DNA of 64,000 nucleotides from Epiperipatus broadwayi (lineage: Eukaryota; Onychophora; Udeonychophora; Euonychophora; Peripatidae), in NCBI GenBank assembly GCA_028023455.1, contig JAQFVV010006272.1, positions 4,255,127 to 4,319,126 on the forward strand, in the 5' to 3' direction. The notes below the pieces were generated by a model that was not told the origin of the DNA, made no database searches, and saw only the letters and a program-made list of their open reading frames with translations. Positions within the stretch are counted from its first letter, which is position 1; each line of letters starts with the position of its first letter. This document shows positions 1 through 12,074 of the stretch, piece after piece. The position numbers were made by a program, and so were the translations under genes.

Positions 1-744
1 TTATTAAAATTAAATATGTATGCATATGAAAAATATAAAACCCAATTACTTATTTACACAGCTGCTTTTAATAGATATATTTAGTTGTTGTTTTTTATAA
101 TATATAAAAATGTGTATGCTGTACTATAACAAAGATTTTTATGATTAAAAGTAAACTTAAAACATTCTTTTGAGAATATTATGTGGAATTTCTTAGAATG
201 CGGAGAACTTCTCCAATAGAAAAAAAATGGTTATTTTTTTTTATATCAGTAATACAAAGGAAAAATACCTTGTAACAAAACTAATTCATTTGTTCTGACC
301 ACAGAAATCCTCTCTTTGTGATTTTTTTACTGTGCTTTCTTAAATATGTTATATATGTATATGCCTAAAATTAGAAGATATTTTTATAAACTTATAGATG
401 CAGTTATTAATAATTTAATGGAATTTTTTTATGCATTTTTTAAGATAAACTTCAGCTATAAAATTATCAGATAAATAATTAACTAAAAGCTGGGTTTGCA
501 AATATGTAAAGTATTATAATGGACTTATCCTTATATAATTGCAAAATAGTGAAATCAAAATGTTTCAGTTTTGTTTTAAAGATGAGTTCTACAAATATTG
601 CTATATAGTATGCTTTCATTTTACAATGTCTGGTTTCTAATTGATAAATTGCTCAGTTATGTCATATTTAGATAAAATCATAAAAATTAAATTTACATAT
701 GTATATTTAATTACATTTCCATATTCTGTCTTTCTAGATAAAAC
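1..744. other. AT-rich gene-free stretch
   Basis: No open frame, RNA gene or clear repeat structure is visible here. The sequence is low-complexity AT-rich DNA with scattered A and T runs. Confidence 0.6.
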
Positions 745-858
745 ACAGAATTTAAATATAAAATTTTGATGATGTAATTGTACTGAGTATACTTTTACAT
801 TCATGTTGAAAGTTTACTTGGTACAATTATATTTTTAAAATTTTATATTTAAACTCTG
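745..858. repeat. Small inverted repeat (hairpin, MITE-like)
   Basis: The left arm begins cagaatttaaatataaaatt and the right arm ends with its imperfect complement (aattttatatttaaactctg). The two arms of about 45 bases enclose a short loop near 795-810. No ORF is present. Because both arms are AT-rich, chance palindromy contributes, but the matching non-AT positions at both ends (cag/ctg) and the paired tgtact/ggtaca motifs argue for a small foldback element. Confidence 0.45.
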
Positions 859-957
859 TATAAGTATTATTTTATATTAATATATATATATAATTTTTTA
901 TAAACTTTATAAATGAAATTACTGAAAAATTAATGAGATTTTTCATCTATTTTTTAA

Positions 958-1175
958 TTAGAGCTCAACCAAAATATAATCAAACATAAACTGGATAGAC
1001 AAACTGAATTTTTTCATCAAGTGCAACAATATTTATATTTGTTTGGAACCTATGAGCTAAAGGGATATAGTAAGTAACAGATGAATACAAATATTATTGC
1101 TGGTAGAAATGGTTCAATTTGCCTGTCCAGTCTTTAATTGATTGATTGCTTTGGTAAATCTTGGTTGAGTTCTAA
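958..1175. mobile_element. Short terminal-inverted-repeat element (MITE-like)
   Basis: The left end ttagagctcaaccaa is matched at the right end by ttggttgagttctaa. A second block of complementarity lies further in (actggatagacaaactgaa against ttcaatttgcctgtccagt), so most of the 218 bases can fold back. No coding capacity is seen. The superfamily is not assignable because the target duplication is obscured by the AT-rich flanks. Confidence 0.6.
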
Positions 1176-1371
1176 ATGATAAAATACTAAGAAAATTGTA
1201 TTAATCTTTCGATATATATATATATAACCTATGCAGGAATAATGACTTCACCAATAATTCAAACAAAATCAATAAAATAGAAGGCATTATTCACTATGCC
1301 TTCCAGATACCAAGTAGTGAGGATTTTAATGATTTTCCATTCTATTTACTTTCTGACTATATATAAATATA
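1176..1371. other. AT-rich spacer between two short elements
   Basis: Nothing recognisable except a short (TA)n tract near 1210 and a short complementary pair around the words aataatgac and cattattcac. Confidence 0.5.
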
Positions 1372-2232
1372 CACTTGGGTCTCATTTTACGCTATAGATA
1401 GGTTCCTCAGAAAACACACGCAAATGAAATCGCACAAACATAGACATAACTTACATTGAAAAAGGAGGGATGTGGTCTGTGATTTTTCAAAATTCACGTA
1501 AAAGCAAAGCACCAATGTAAAATTACTTTAAAATTCGCGCAAAAATAAGAAAATAAAATATCACTAATAAAAAATTTCAAATTTGAAAAAAATTGATACA
1601 AGACAAACTTTTTTTAACTATAATATTCAATTATATTCAAAATAATATATTTTTATGCATAATTTACAGTACAGTAATTTACATTTTTTTATACATGTTT
1701 TAATTATTATGATTTTCTGGTGACAACGTAATTAATAATTAATCTTTGAGATGATTTTATTAATTGTTTACGAAGCTCGCGATATCCACATATACAATCA
1801 TTTAGCTCTTGTTGGAATTTAAGAGCACGTTAATGATTAGTGTCATTAATAAGAAAATAATAATTGATTACATTCTTTTTTAAAAAGCAAAAACAGAATG
1901 TGATTTAAAATGCAAAATTAACACGCACAATGTTTGAACAAATTTACATTATAATCTTGTAAAATTTAATATGTGTATACATAAAATGTGGAAATCATGA
2001 TTTTAATTTCATTATTGCATAAAATCTTACCATTATAAAGCTCTGAAAATATTGAAATTACTAAGATGAAAGTCGAATTCCAATAATGTGCTATTACTTT
2101 CAATATAAGTAAGTGCGTGAAATTTATTATTTAAAGTAATAGCGCATTATCAGAAATTGACTTCCGGTGAAACACGAATCGCGTAACTTCAAAATCATGT
2201 TAAATAAGTTCACATAAAAAGAGACCCAGGTG
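1372..2232. mobile_element. Non-autonomous TIR DNA transposon, TA target
   Basis: The left terminus cacttgggtctcattttacg and the inverted right terminus cacctgggtctctttttatg agree at about 17 of 20 positions. Both ends are bounded by TA dinucleotides, consistent with the TA duplication of Tc1/mariner-type elements. The 861-bp body is AT-rich with no transposase ORF. It contains a further internal hairpin near 2075-2165 (gtgctattactttcaa against ttaaagtaatagcgc). Assignment to Tc1/mariner rests only on the TA target. Confidence 0.62.
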
Positions 2233-5200
2233 TATATATATAATAGTAAGAAAGTCAAATCATTTATTATTTAGCTTGAATTTAAATCCTGAATATTGGA
2301 TATTGAAGACAGGTGTACTTCCATTACTTCATTTCAATTGATCAAAAAATACTTTCAAATTTCTATAGAAACTAAAAGCTCCATGACAACTATTTTTAAT
2401 AATGAATTGGTTATTTATGACATCTTTCAAACTGTGTAGATTATAAATTAATACAAGTCATCTAAAAAAAAGTTCTACATAATAGTAAAAAAATTAGTCT
2501 TACTAATTTTTTAAAATCTTATAATAAAGATTTTTTGTCATCAAAAATAGTATCCTATACAGATGGTATATTGTAAAGACTTGTAATTTAACTTTTTATC
2601 CCTCACTGAATAATTATTCTTTTATACAAATTATTGAGCATCTGATTGTAAATTTCAGTGGAGTGATACACTTTAGATCATTTTAAGATCCAGTAATAGA
2701 AAGTTAAATTTAAACTAAGGATATTAAAAAAGATAGAATAATTATGTTCAAAATATTTTTTCACACATACCTAGATAAATTCAAATTTATAGGCATGACT
2801 TTTATAAACAATGTGTTATGCACTTGATAATTTAAACTTAAAAATTGAATTTATTTTAAAAATCAGTTTAATTTATTATTGGTTACTTTTACATAGAAAT
2901 TATATTACAGTAAAGTTTATTAAAATGAATTACATGGTTTCAGAAAGCCATAAATTATATTATTGGATCATTATAGTTTACATTGAATTCATGCATTTAG
3001 AGTTCACTGCCAAGACCAAAGTTATTATCCAAAATTATGCTTAAGTAGGAAAATCAAAAATGAATGTAAAAACATATATAAAATTAATTGTTGTGTATAC
3101 TATACAGTTACATTTTAAATAAAACTAAAATTTCTTATAAAAGTATAAAATTAAATCATAAATTTATGTATTTTAATAAAACTTTACAGATGATTGATTT
3201 CTAGACTTTGCCTTCTTGCAAGATAATATTAAACAGTGATGCAATTTCTCTGTAAGCTTCATCTTGTAATGCTTCCAATTAAAAAATTCTTCAAACAATT
3301 GCTTAACCTTTTAACCAGATTTGCTTCATTGGTGCTATTATCTGCCATTTACTTTTGATTAATCTACATTAGCAAGAAAATTTTTTCATTAATTATATAA
3401 TGATACAAAGTAAATTATTCAAACTGAACTCTTTTTCACTATCTGTCATTAAAAAAATAATATAAATTGTTGATTTAATTATTCTATATTCAGAATTATA
3501 ATCACTATTTTACAACTTTCTATTTTAGAAGTGTTTTTTCACTTTATTTCTGATTAATTTTTGATACTGATTATATGAAAAAAAAAATTATAAAATTAAA
3601 ACTAGTAAACTTTAATAAATTGCAAAAGAAAACTGAATTTAAATAAACTTGTGAAGCATAATAATAATATCTAACATTTTACTCAAAGCTGTGACAATAT
3701 GAAAAGCCTTATGCATTTTGTTGCTCTTTTAGTTAGTAATGCATACTATAACATTTTGTTTATTTTAGGCAATAGTATTCAATGAGTTAGTAGTTTCATA
3801 ATTAGTGCTTATCTTTCTACAATTTTAATATACTTTCATTTTGATTTTTTTTAGTTTAAACATTATATTATTCAGATTTTAATTTTATAGTACATAGCTA
3901 AAATTATTATAATATGCACATCTAGGAGAATATTTTTAAAGAAAAATATCTTTCATTTTAACTAATAGGGATAGAAAAAGTTAAATAAATTAAATAGATA
4001 ATTTTTTTGTTTTATATGACAAAAATGTTTAGCATTCTAATGTTAATTATATATTTTTGCAATTGTTTTATAAATTATAATTTAATGAGAAAAAGTGTTT
4101 ATTCTGTTAGTCATTTACTCTTGGAGTCTTCATTGTAGCAGACTTCACTGTATTATTAAACAAAATAGTATGAAAGAATTTAGTAAATATTACAAATACT
4201 TATTATGATCTAGCTTCTATTAAAGTTAACTATGGAAAATTTTTAATGAGAACAGTCACATAAAAATCATAGTTTCAAAGATCCTATCTTGATATTAATT
4301 AAGTAAAAGCTCAAACTTCATTGATTAATAAATAAATAGTCAAATAATTAGACATTTGGAAAGTCATGTAATGCTCGAGGACCAGAAACAATGGATTGAA
4401 CTTCAAATCTAGAAAACTTTAACTATCAATTCTGTCATGATATCACTATACTAAACTGAAAATGACGGTAGTAATAATATTTAGTTATAAATGAAACCTA
4501 ATTTTTTTTAAAAGTATTAATAATAATTCATAATTATCTCAAATAATAATATTTTATAAGCAGTTTATGTTATTATTATGTAAAGACTATAATTTTTAAA
4601 ACATATCTAAAAAAAAGAGGACACTTATATAAATTGTTGTAAATTTAATGCAATCTCTTTTTGTATGTAAAAGAATTCTTCTTTATTTTGTAATATCATC
4701 ATCATATTTCAGTATTATGATTATAATCACTTTTATACCATTATTATTACAGTTATTGTTAAGTTATTAGCTAGTATTATATAATTATTAAAAATTAAAT
4801 TATTCATTTAAATACGGTTTGAATAACAGTTTAAATCTTTTTTTTTAATTCATGGTTTTATTATAAACGAAAAATATCATGCATGAATTAATAGATGGTT
4901 AGTATTTAGACTTTAAAACTTTAGTTTGAGAATTATTATTCTATCTACACATTTACCTCTTTTTTTTTTTTTTGTAATTATTTTTTTGTTTCGTTTATTT
5001 TTTTTTTCAAATTGTTTTATAATAATAATTTTTAATTACTATTTTATATCTATAAAATTTATTTAACTATTGTAACTTGATAAAAATAAACATTATTGAT
5101 TTGCTAAATTCAGATCCTAATATATAATTTAGTGTCCTTTAGAAAAAAATTATAACGACATCAATTTCATTGCTTTTTCAGAAATATAATTGGAGTGACT

Positions 5201-6084
5201 GTAACATATGACTTAGTAAATATTATTTTTATGAAAATCATTAGTTAAATATACTCTAAATTCATTACTTAAAGAGAAAATTTCACTCATACTAGTATGC
5301 ATTTATCAAATTTGTGGGCAGTTCTTACCATCTTTTGCCTTATCAGAATTGCAAAAATCTATTTGTTATTTGGAAGTTAAAAACATGTGCTTATGTAATA
5401 CTCTAATGAAAATGTTGATAGTTTTTAATAACAAACTGGCTCTAAAGTACAAGTAGATCTCATTGTTTATAACTAATTGGTTCTAGAGAAAAATTATAGA
5501 TATTGAATATGTGAATAGCAGGAGACAAATTCCCATAGAAATAATTTTAATAAAATTTAGTTGAGACCATATCTTAATAAACTGTAATACCTACATTTAT
5601 ATACTAATATATATATACATACATTTATACACTGATATCATATACATATCTATATTTTTGTATTTTGATTTATTTAAAAATATATTTATATAAAAGCAAA
5701 CAAAAATAAACATTAAGCAAATTGAAAATTCATCCAATTTTTATTACAATGTCAATAAAACTCTTGTATTTCAATTGATTGTTTACTAGTTTTATTGCAC
5801 TACTGCTTGAATATCAATATAATATTTTTTAAATGATTAATAAAAAGGGAATCTATCTAGTCAGTCCTATGCAACTGACTATATAATATGCAAATAATTC
5901 AGTTTTTTCTTTATATCTTTCTTTCTTATTTTAAATTATTGATTGCCTTCTTTGTCCAGTTTATCTATTGTATATCTGATTTTCAGTTAGTGATGAAAAA
6001 TATATAAATTATTTTTAATATAATTTTTAAAAAATATATTTAGAAATAAAAAAAAAATCTTTAAAAAAAAAACAGGGATATATA
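2233..6084. other. AT-rich gene-free stretch
   Basis: About 3.9 kb with no supported gene. The only open frame above 60 codons (2811-3044, plus) has an AT-driven composition and no recognisable domain, so I treat it as chance. T runs occur near 4960-5010 and TA-rich tracts near 5600-5680. Confidence 0.6.
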
Positions 6085-6520
6085 TGTAGCATTTGTAAAA
6101 ATGGCAGACATTTTTGTGCACTCCAGAAAAAACTAGAATTTATTTGAGAGGTTGTTTTTAGATCGTGCTCTGATAGCTGAGGAATTTAATTAATGCATTG
6201 ATGTAATGGCGATCGACAATTCCAAAAAATATTTGCTGATTACAAATATTTCTGGATAAGAGACATTGCCTTATTGGACGGTGTATTGATTGATTATTGC
6301 AGTTATCAGAGAGCGATAAGAGGACTGTGTAACATCTAAGCAGAGCGGTAGTAGAGAGCAGTCACATGGTAGTTATTAGCAGCCATATTTGGAGTACAAC
6401 AGCAGTAGATGTCTAGTAGTTTTTGAGTAGAGATATCTTGCATAATGACCAGTGCCCAGTGGAAATGTAGTTCATGGGTGTAGCTGAAAGAGACTGCAGC
6501 AGAGATATTCAGAGCGTTCA

Positions 6521-6672
6521 TTGAAGAGCTTCATTGCAGACCAATTCGTTGGAGAGCATTTGTTGCAGAGCATTCGTTGCAGACCAATTCAGCAGAGAGA
6601 TTGCAGACCAATTCATTGGAGAGCATTCATTGCAAACCAATGTGTTGGAGAGCATTTATTGGAGAGCACTCA
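6521..6672. repeat. 29-bp minisatellite, left arm of foldback
   Basis: Imperfect copies of a unit containing gcagaccaattcgttggaga (the rest reads gcattcgtt). The copies are irregular: one segment is shortened around 6590-6605 and another lacks the gcagacc part. It is the inverted counterpart of the array at 6901-7058. Confidence 0.8.
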
Positions 6673-6900
6673 TTGGAAAAGAACAGCATGGGAATTGTAT
6701 AACATTATTTGCTGACCGCACAGTATGACTTGCAGATATAACATTGGCACAGTTGTAAGTGTGGATATAACATTGGTGCAGTTGACAGGATCCAATGTTA
6801 TATCCACACTTACGACTGTGCCAATGTTATATCTGCAAGTCATACTGTGCAGTCAGCAAATAACATTATACAATTCCCGCACTGTTCTTTTCCAACAAGT

Positions 6901-7058
6901 GCTCTCCAACGAATCGGTCTGCAACGAATGCTCTCCAACGAATTGGTCTGCAATGAATGCTCTCCAGCGAATTGGTCTGCAATGAATGCTCTCCTACAAA
7001 TTGGTCTGCAACAAATGCTCTCCAACGAATTGGTCTGCAACCAAGCTCTCCAACGAAT
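6901..7058. repeat. 29-bp minisatellite, right arm of foldback
   Basis: Five roughly 29-bp units starting gctctccaacgaattggtct, plus a partial sixth. The unit length is not a multiple of three, so reading frames shift from unit to unit. This explains the overlapping short frames here without any protein being encoded. Confidence 0.85.
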
Positions 7059-7503
7059 GCTCTGAATATCTCCACTGCGGTCTCTTTCAGCTACACCCAT
7101 GAACTACATTTCCACTGGGTGCTGGTCATTAACCGCCAGCACTAATGCGAGATATCTCTACTCAAAAACTACTAGACGTCTACTGCTGTTGTACTCCAAA
7201 TATGGCTGCTAATAACTACTGCGTGACTGCTCTCTACTACCACTCTGCTTAGATGTTACACAGTCCTCTTATCACTCTCTTATATCTGCAACAATCAATC
7301 AATACACCATCCAATAAGGCAATGTCTCTTATCCAGAAATATTTGTAATCAGCAAATATTTCTTGGAATTGTCGATCGCCATTATGTCAATGCATTAATT
7401 AAATTCCTCAGCTATCAGAGCGCGATCTAAAAACAACCTCTCGAATAAATTCTAGTTTTTTCTGGAGTGCACAAAAATGTCTGCCATTTTTACAAATGCT
7501 ACA

Positions 7504-10500
7504 ATATATATTTTAGTGGTATCATTATAAAAATTTTCATATCTTCTATAAAATGTTTTTAATAACTTAAAGTTAAAAAAACAAAAACACTTAATAAAAA
7601 ATTCTCCTTTATTGTCATTACTAATGTAGCATATAAAATGGTCAAAAATTGCTTCTTAACATACAAATTGCACACGTTTTTACTCCCTCACCACATGGTT
7701 ATAGAGGCCACCTAAAAATATTAGCTAAAATTTAAACATGGAATGTCACACATAAATTCAATCATTTACAGAATGAAAACCATGAATGATGAATAAAGCA
7801 AAAACAAACATATCAATGTACAGCAACTGTTGTTGTGCTACACATTAGTAATACTTTTAATATCACCTGGACATAATAGTAGAAACTACAGAAGTATTTA
7901 AAAAAATATTTATTGAGTTTGTAATCAAAGATTCATTAAAAATAAAAATATCATTTGTTCTAACATTGGCATGTAATAAAACTTAAAGGATAAACTTATT
8001 TTTTTTTAAAAATGTGTATTATAATTCAAATGTATTAATTTTAAAAAATGTATTTTTTATTGTTTTAAGATTGCTTATAACTGTATAATAATCTTGTAAA
8101 TATTATATGATCTGGCAGTAAGTAATTACAATTCATACATAAAATTGAATTCTCTAATATAAATTTTTCATGCTTTATTCTGTGTTATCTTTTCTCCTCA
8201 AATATAAAAAAAATGGTTAATTTTAAATTATTTTGATGTTTTCACTAAAGATTTTATTTATAATCATATCTAAAAATTTAATTTCATCATTAATATTGAA
8301 TTTTCATGGAATTTTTTTATATTTTCCCATTTATTTAATACTGAGACCACAAAAATTATAAATAATGATTATAGTAACAATGAGGATCTCTTGTAAGTAA
8401 TTTAACTTTTTTAATCTTCCAATATTGTAACAATAGATGGGTTGATCAATGTAATGTATGTAAGTATTTGACTACTAGAACATGACCAGCTTAAGACTGC
8501 CACAGCCTTATATTGTAAACCATTATTATTTCTGGAACTTTTTCATGATTTTTACACATGTATATGAGTGTTTATGGTAAGAAAGAGAATATTTAAATAA
8601 TCTCTTAGCTTGATATTGAATTAGAAATTTTAATTTTTGATGATTGTTGTAATTACAAAAATTTAATTACAATTGAGTATTGTTAGTTACTGTAATAGCA
8701 AGATCTAAATAAATAAATTAATTAAAAATACTTGTTTTACTATGTTTTTATAATGCTTGTCTATGATTCATTATTTCTAATAAAGTAATATCTTCACCAT
8801 CACTCTCTATGTGATTGTGTTGAAAGGTAAGTAAACAGCTTAACCTTGAACTGTGTTTTTTAATATAATTTCTATTCAATCATATACCATGAAACTAAAT
8901 TAAAGATGTTTTCACGAAACATATTATGAAAGATATAAGTATATTACAACAATTTTAACTAATCAGTTTTATTTGGATTTGGTCCCATTAGAACCCTGTC
9001 TCAGCAACGAATATATGAAAAATCTTACAAACCCCAAAAATGCACTATTAAAAATAAACATTAAAAAATTTAATCTGACTTATAAATATTATAACCTAGA
9101 TATCTTTTGTAGCTTAAGATAATAGCACATGTATTTTCAAATACTTTCATTTTGCCTTTTAAATAGATTTGTGTAGCTTCATTCTAATATATGTGTGTAT
9201 ATTCATAACTTATAATAAACCAAAAGATATCTATAATTATCAACAAATTGTTATTAAAACAAATAACATCCAAAAATATACTTTCTAAAACTTTATTAAA
9301 CATGGAGACACCTATTTTATTACACTGAAAATCATTTAGAACAGACTATAGTCTGATGTTGAAATTAACTGTCATATATATATAATCTAGTTTCTAGGAA
9401 AGTCATTGCTGGAGTATATGCTAAAGAACTGAAATAGCAAATAAAGTATACAATTAAAAACTAATAAAATGCATTAGGAACAAAAATATTTGCAAAAATG
9501 TTATGGATAGGGTGTACCAGTATATGTGTTCATTGTAGTAATTACATTTTTATATAATTTATGCTCTATATTAATAATCTAATTTATAGATCTGTGTGGT
9601 TTAGCACAATGATAAAGTTTATGAACTCAAGAATTACAAATTGATGGATAAATTATTACCTGAATAAAATAAAAACAAAATATCTGTTTGGGGAATAGAA
9701 TGAAACTTTTGTACTCAGTCAATTATTTGAGTACAGAAGAGCAATTTGGCATGCAATATTTTTTTTTAATTTATTATTAAGGAGTTTATAATCTAATATT
9801 ATTCTCGAATATGTTATGATTCTATAATAATGTTCTTATATATATATATATTTTATTATCTATAATCTGGCCTGTGTATGGTGTCTCTAAGTCACTTTTG
9901 TTCATATTTTTTCTGTTACAAATATTTTTCGAATTGTTAATAATTTCGTAACTTCAACATTTCTATTTATCATTTGTATTCACTCAGATATATATATAAA
10001 TGATTACAAACAAAAATTATTGACTTTATTTGTCATTTTAATTTAATCAATTATAATTTGGATTTTTTTTTCTTGATTATTTGTCAGAGTATTTCCAATA
10101 GAAAACAAGGCAAAAGAATTTAATATTGTCTATTGATAAGTTTTAATTTGTTAAAACTTCATTCAAATGTTACTACCGTTATAAGAACTGCCATCAAAAT
10201 TCTTAATATGATCCCTACATTCCGAACTATATTTTGTAAATTGCTTGCTTTTAAAAAATAATTTTGGCATCTCCTAGATTTAAAACCTCGGGCAGATGTC
10301 TGGACACATCTTATATTCAGTAGTAATTTTAAATAAACTTGTTTTTAAATAATTTATAAATTTAGCTCAAAATAAAATAGAGAAAAATAACGCATTATTG
10401 GAAAAAATAAGCATAATTCAACTTCTGATAGAAATTTCTTTTAAAAAAATTACATCATATATAAACTAGACACTTCTGTAATGCATACATTAGTCTTTCG

Positions 10501-11991
10501 AGGTTTTTCATACAAACTTAGAATTTTTTAAATACTTTTAATAAGTGTTAGAGTTTACTACTTTTTCCATTAATTATGTGAATAGAAAACTGACAGGTCT
10601 ACAGAAAAACATTTTATTATGTTTTTTTTTCTAAAGACAAATTTGTCTTTTTTGAGTTGTTTTTTTTATATTTTAAATAAGATTTGTACATTTCTAGTTA
10701 AAATTCAGATAAAGAAAGACATGTGAGATTAAGATGATGAAATTATCCTTTGATAAGCATAAAATTATTATTGGTGGCAGGAGAATTAGTTATAACAAAT
10801 TTATAGACACTTGTACTTACAGATATGAAAAGAGCTTAATAAAAACTTACAATTATTAAAGCTTGTAGAAAATTTGGAGAAAATATTAATAAAACTATTA
10901 CAATAAAAATACATAGAGGAAAATGATTAACTATTTGGAAAAAATTATAAAATAGATTACTGCTTTTAAATACGTGTATTTGGACAGTTTCTGAAGGATA
11001 AACAATGGTAGAGAAATTAGAGTGAGAATTATATTCACCAAAAAAAATGTTTAATAAGTTAGATGGTTATTTTGTGAACCATTGAAATTAGATATGAGAA
11101 TAATGTGTTATTTATAAAACAGAAGAATATGTAATTAGAAAAAGTGATGATAAAAATTGAGCTTTAGAGATGTGGATTTATAGGAGAATGGAAAAGATAA
11201 AATCAGAAATATAAAAGGGTTAAAAAAATAAAATGGAGAAAAATAATTGAAAAAAAATACAAAGAAGAAATGGAATTGGATTTGGCATATACTTAGAAGC
11301 AGATGAATTATAAAATATGTGTTAGAAAATATAGTAGAAGATATGGAAAAAAATTAAAAGATATAAAAGGTTGATTGATGAACTTAATAAAGAAATATTT
11401 TGAGATTTCAAAAGTATTTAAACAGAAAAACTTACAAACTGTTTTGGTGTGCAATACCTCCCTTTTAGTAAATAACTAATGATGGTGATGCTGATGCTTC
11501 TTAGAGAGATTATCCACAACCTTCTAAAATAAAACAGATAATCTCTTTGGTGAAATTGTGATCTGAACCTTTATCATTATCTGAAAAATTAAGAACCATT
11601 CAAGACAAGCTTTAAATACTCACTAGTGAGATAAATCATTTTTAATCTACAGACTCAAATAATATCACTACCATAAAATAGTAACTTTATAGAAAATTTT
11701 ATTGCTTATTTACATATGTAGAAGAAAGAAACTGCTACTTTCTTTTTCAATAGCATGTATATATAGTCTCAGAAATTAAGAAGCAGATACTATAAACTGA
11801 CTTTCTAAAACATCTCTATGCTAATAAAATTACCAAAATATACTTTAAACAATTTCACTATAAAATCGACAATAAATTAAAGCCACTGCATATATGGTTA
11901 CAGGAATCAATCAAGTTGTAATGGAATGTTACTTCATATTGACCAAATAATTATATTATGGATAATTTTTAAGAAAAATGAAAAAAGTCAA
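7504..11991. other. AT-rich gene-free stretch
   Basis: About 4.5 kb without a supportable gene or RNA. (TA)n tracts occur near 9838-9852. From about 10700 to 11400 the plus strand is purine-rich, with many short GGAGAA/GAAAAT words. That could be very old retroelement sequence, but nothing can be assigned. Confidence 0.55.
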
Positions 11992-12063
11992 GCGTTGATA
12001 GCCTAGTAGTTAGCATAGCTGCCTTTCAAGCAGCTGGCCTGGGTTTGCTTCCCAGTCAATGCT
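11992..12063 (+). repeat. tRNA-Gly-derived short element (pseudo-tRNA)
   Basis: The 72 bases follow the layout of animal tRNA-Gly(TCC): acceptor-like gcgttga, a D-arm with tagttagca, an anticodon stem-loop gctgcctttcaagcag, and a T-arm. The anticodon position reads TTC instead of TCC and the T-loop carries ttgctt, where the tRNA has ttcgatt, so a working tRNA gene is unlikely. It is flanked by gtcaa on the left and ttggacatatg on the right, as in the other copies in this window. Confidence 0.65.
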
Positions 12064-12074
12064 TGGACATATGG

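Larger units (their letters stand above)
6085..7503. mobile_element. 1.4-kb foldback element
   Basis: Two arms of about 700 bases form a near-complete palindrome centred near 6790. The left terminus tgtagcatttgtaaaaatgg is mirrored at the right terminus (ccatttttacaaatgctaca), and both ends are flanked by TATATA. Both arms keep long matching unique sequence (for example gcgatcgacaatt near 6210 against aattgtcgatcgc near 7367). The inner part of each arm is a 29-bp minisatellite. The open frames inside are short, overlap in several frames and follow the minisatellite, so I see no transposase. The structure resembles foldback (FB/Galileo-like) elements, but no family is named by the sequence. 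Confidence 0.85.

Noticed and set aside
2811-3044. 77-codon open frame on the plus strand
   Set aside because: The composition is typical of AT-rich noncoding DNA, with no domain, no neighbouring exons and no conservation evidence.
6336-7145. Many overlapping short frames on both strands
   Set aside because: They are translations of the foldback arms and the 29-bp minisatellite, whose period is not a multiple of three.
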